A stretch of DNA of 41,920 nt, from contig CAZKFG010000012.1 in the NCBI GenBank assembly GCA_964551985.1, positions 1 to 41,920 of the forward strand. Reading direction: 5' to 3'. Each line of letters starts with the position of its first letter. Within the stretch, counting starts at the first letter, position 1. Of the stretch, positions 41,913 through 41,920 are shown piece by piece. Under the pieces are notes generated by a model. It was given only the letters and a program-made list of their open reading frames with translations, was not told the DNA's origin and ran no database searches. Source of the stretch: CAZKFG01 sp964551985 (GTDB taxonomy: Bacteria; Bacillota; Negativicutes; Acidaminococcales; JAISLQ01). Made by a program: the position numbers and the translations under genes.

Positions 41913-41920
41913 AAGTGTTA

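Noticed and set aside
1..41920. CRISPR, phage, IS, toxin-antitoxin or other defence systems
   Set aside because: No direct-repeat arrays, transposase, integrase or paired toxin-antitoxin genes were found; the AddAB-like pair is better read as a housekeeping repair enzyme.

Overview
The window is AT-rich bacterial chromosome from a member of the Bacillota (Firmicutes). Supporting signs are SepF, a YlbF-family protein, a threonyl-tRNA synthetase T-box leader, pyruvate kinase with the C-terminal PEP-utiliser domain, strong AGGAGG-type ribosome binding sites, and sigma-A-like promoters with 17-18 bp spacers. DUF4127, a standalone NRDD-like protein, a CofE-like ligase beside a divergent PRPP synthetase and a bifunctional PBP1A are compatible with Negativicutes or related anaerobes, but that placement is an inference from gene content. 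No rRNA, tRNA, CRISPR array, insertion sequence or prophage was seen. Most of the window is housekeeping chromosome.

Layout. 1-7060: tail of a UPF0210 protein, endonuclease III (nth), and a two-gene AddAB-like helicase-nuclease in one compact plus-strand run. 7061-7860: convergent terminator, minus-strand UPF0173 metal-dependent hydrolase, and divergent promoters. 7894-14225: an overlapping operon of sodium:solute symporter, secreted glucosaminidase, trmL, an endonuclease IV-like TIM-barrel protein, a YlbF-family protein, murB and a beta-CASP metallo-hydrolase. 14231-16624: typA, with a terminator-like hairpin between its promoter and its start, then sepF. 16664-23586: dnaE, a small DUF2007-like protein, pyk, a 396-aa protein of unknown function and a small membrane protein. 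23621-25942: paired palindromes, a divergent prs and a CofE-like ligase. 25940-30735: pheA on the minus strand, then an HD-GYP protein, an NRDD-like small protein and a methyl-accepting chemotaxis protein, each with its own promoter.

30734-31151 is a non-coding stretch with a possible gene remnant on the minus strand. It is followed by yajQ, a PfkB-family sugar kinase and a convergent exported DUF4127 protein. 34291-37817 holds two translation units under RNA control: T-box-thrS, and a leader followed by infC-rpmI-rplT, where infC appears to start at AUA. The right end has a GNAT-YoaP protein, an aberrant class II aldolase lacking a zinc-ligand histidine, and a minus-strand PBP1A beside phased A-tracts.

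How the genes fit together: cell envelope (murB, PBP1A, glucosaminidase, sepF), translation (typA, thrS, infC, rpmI, rplT, trmL) and DNA replication and repair (dnaE, nth, AddAB-like, endonuclease IV-like) dominate, with central metabolism (pyk, prs, pheA) and signalling (HD-GYP, MCP, YajQ). I found no obvious complete new defence or mobile system. The best candidates for undescribed biology are the prs/CofE-like pair, the aldolase with an altered metal site, the AddAB-like pair with a cysteine cluster in both subunits, the unknown 396-aa plus membrane protein pair, and the typA leader hairpin.
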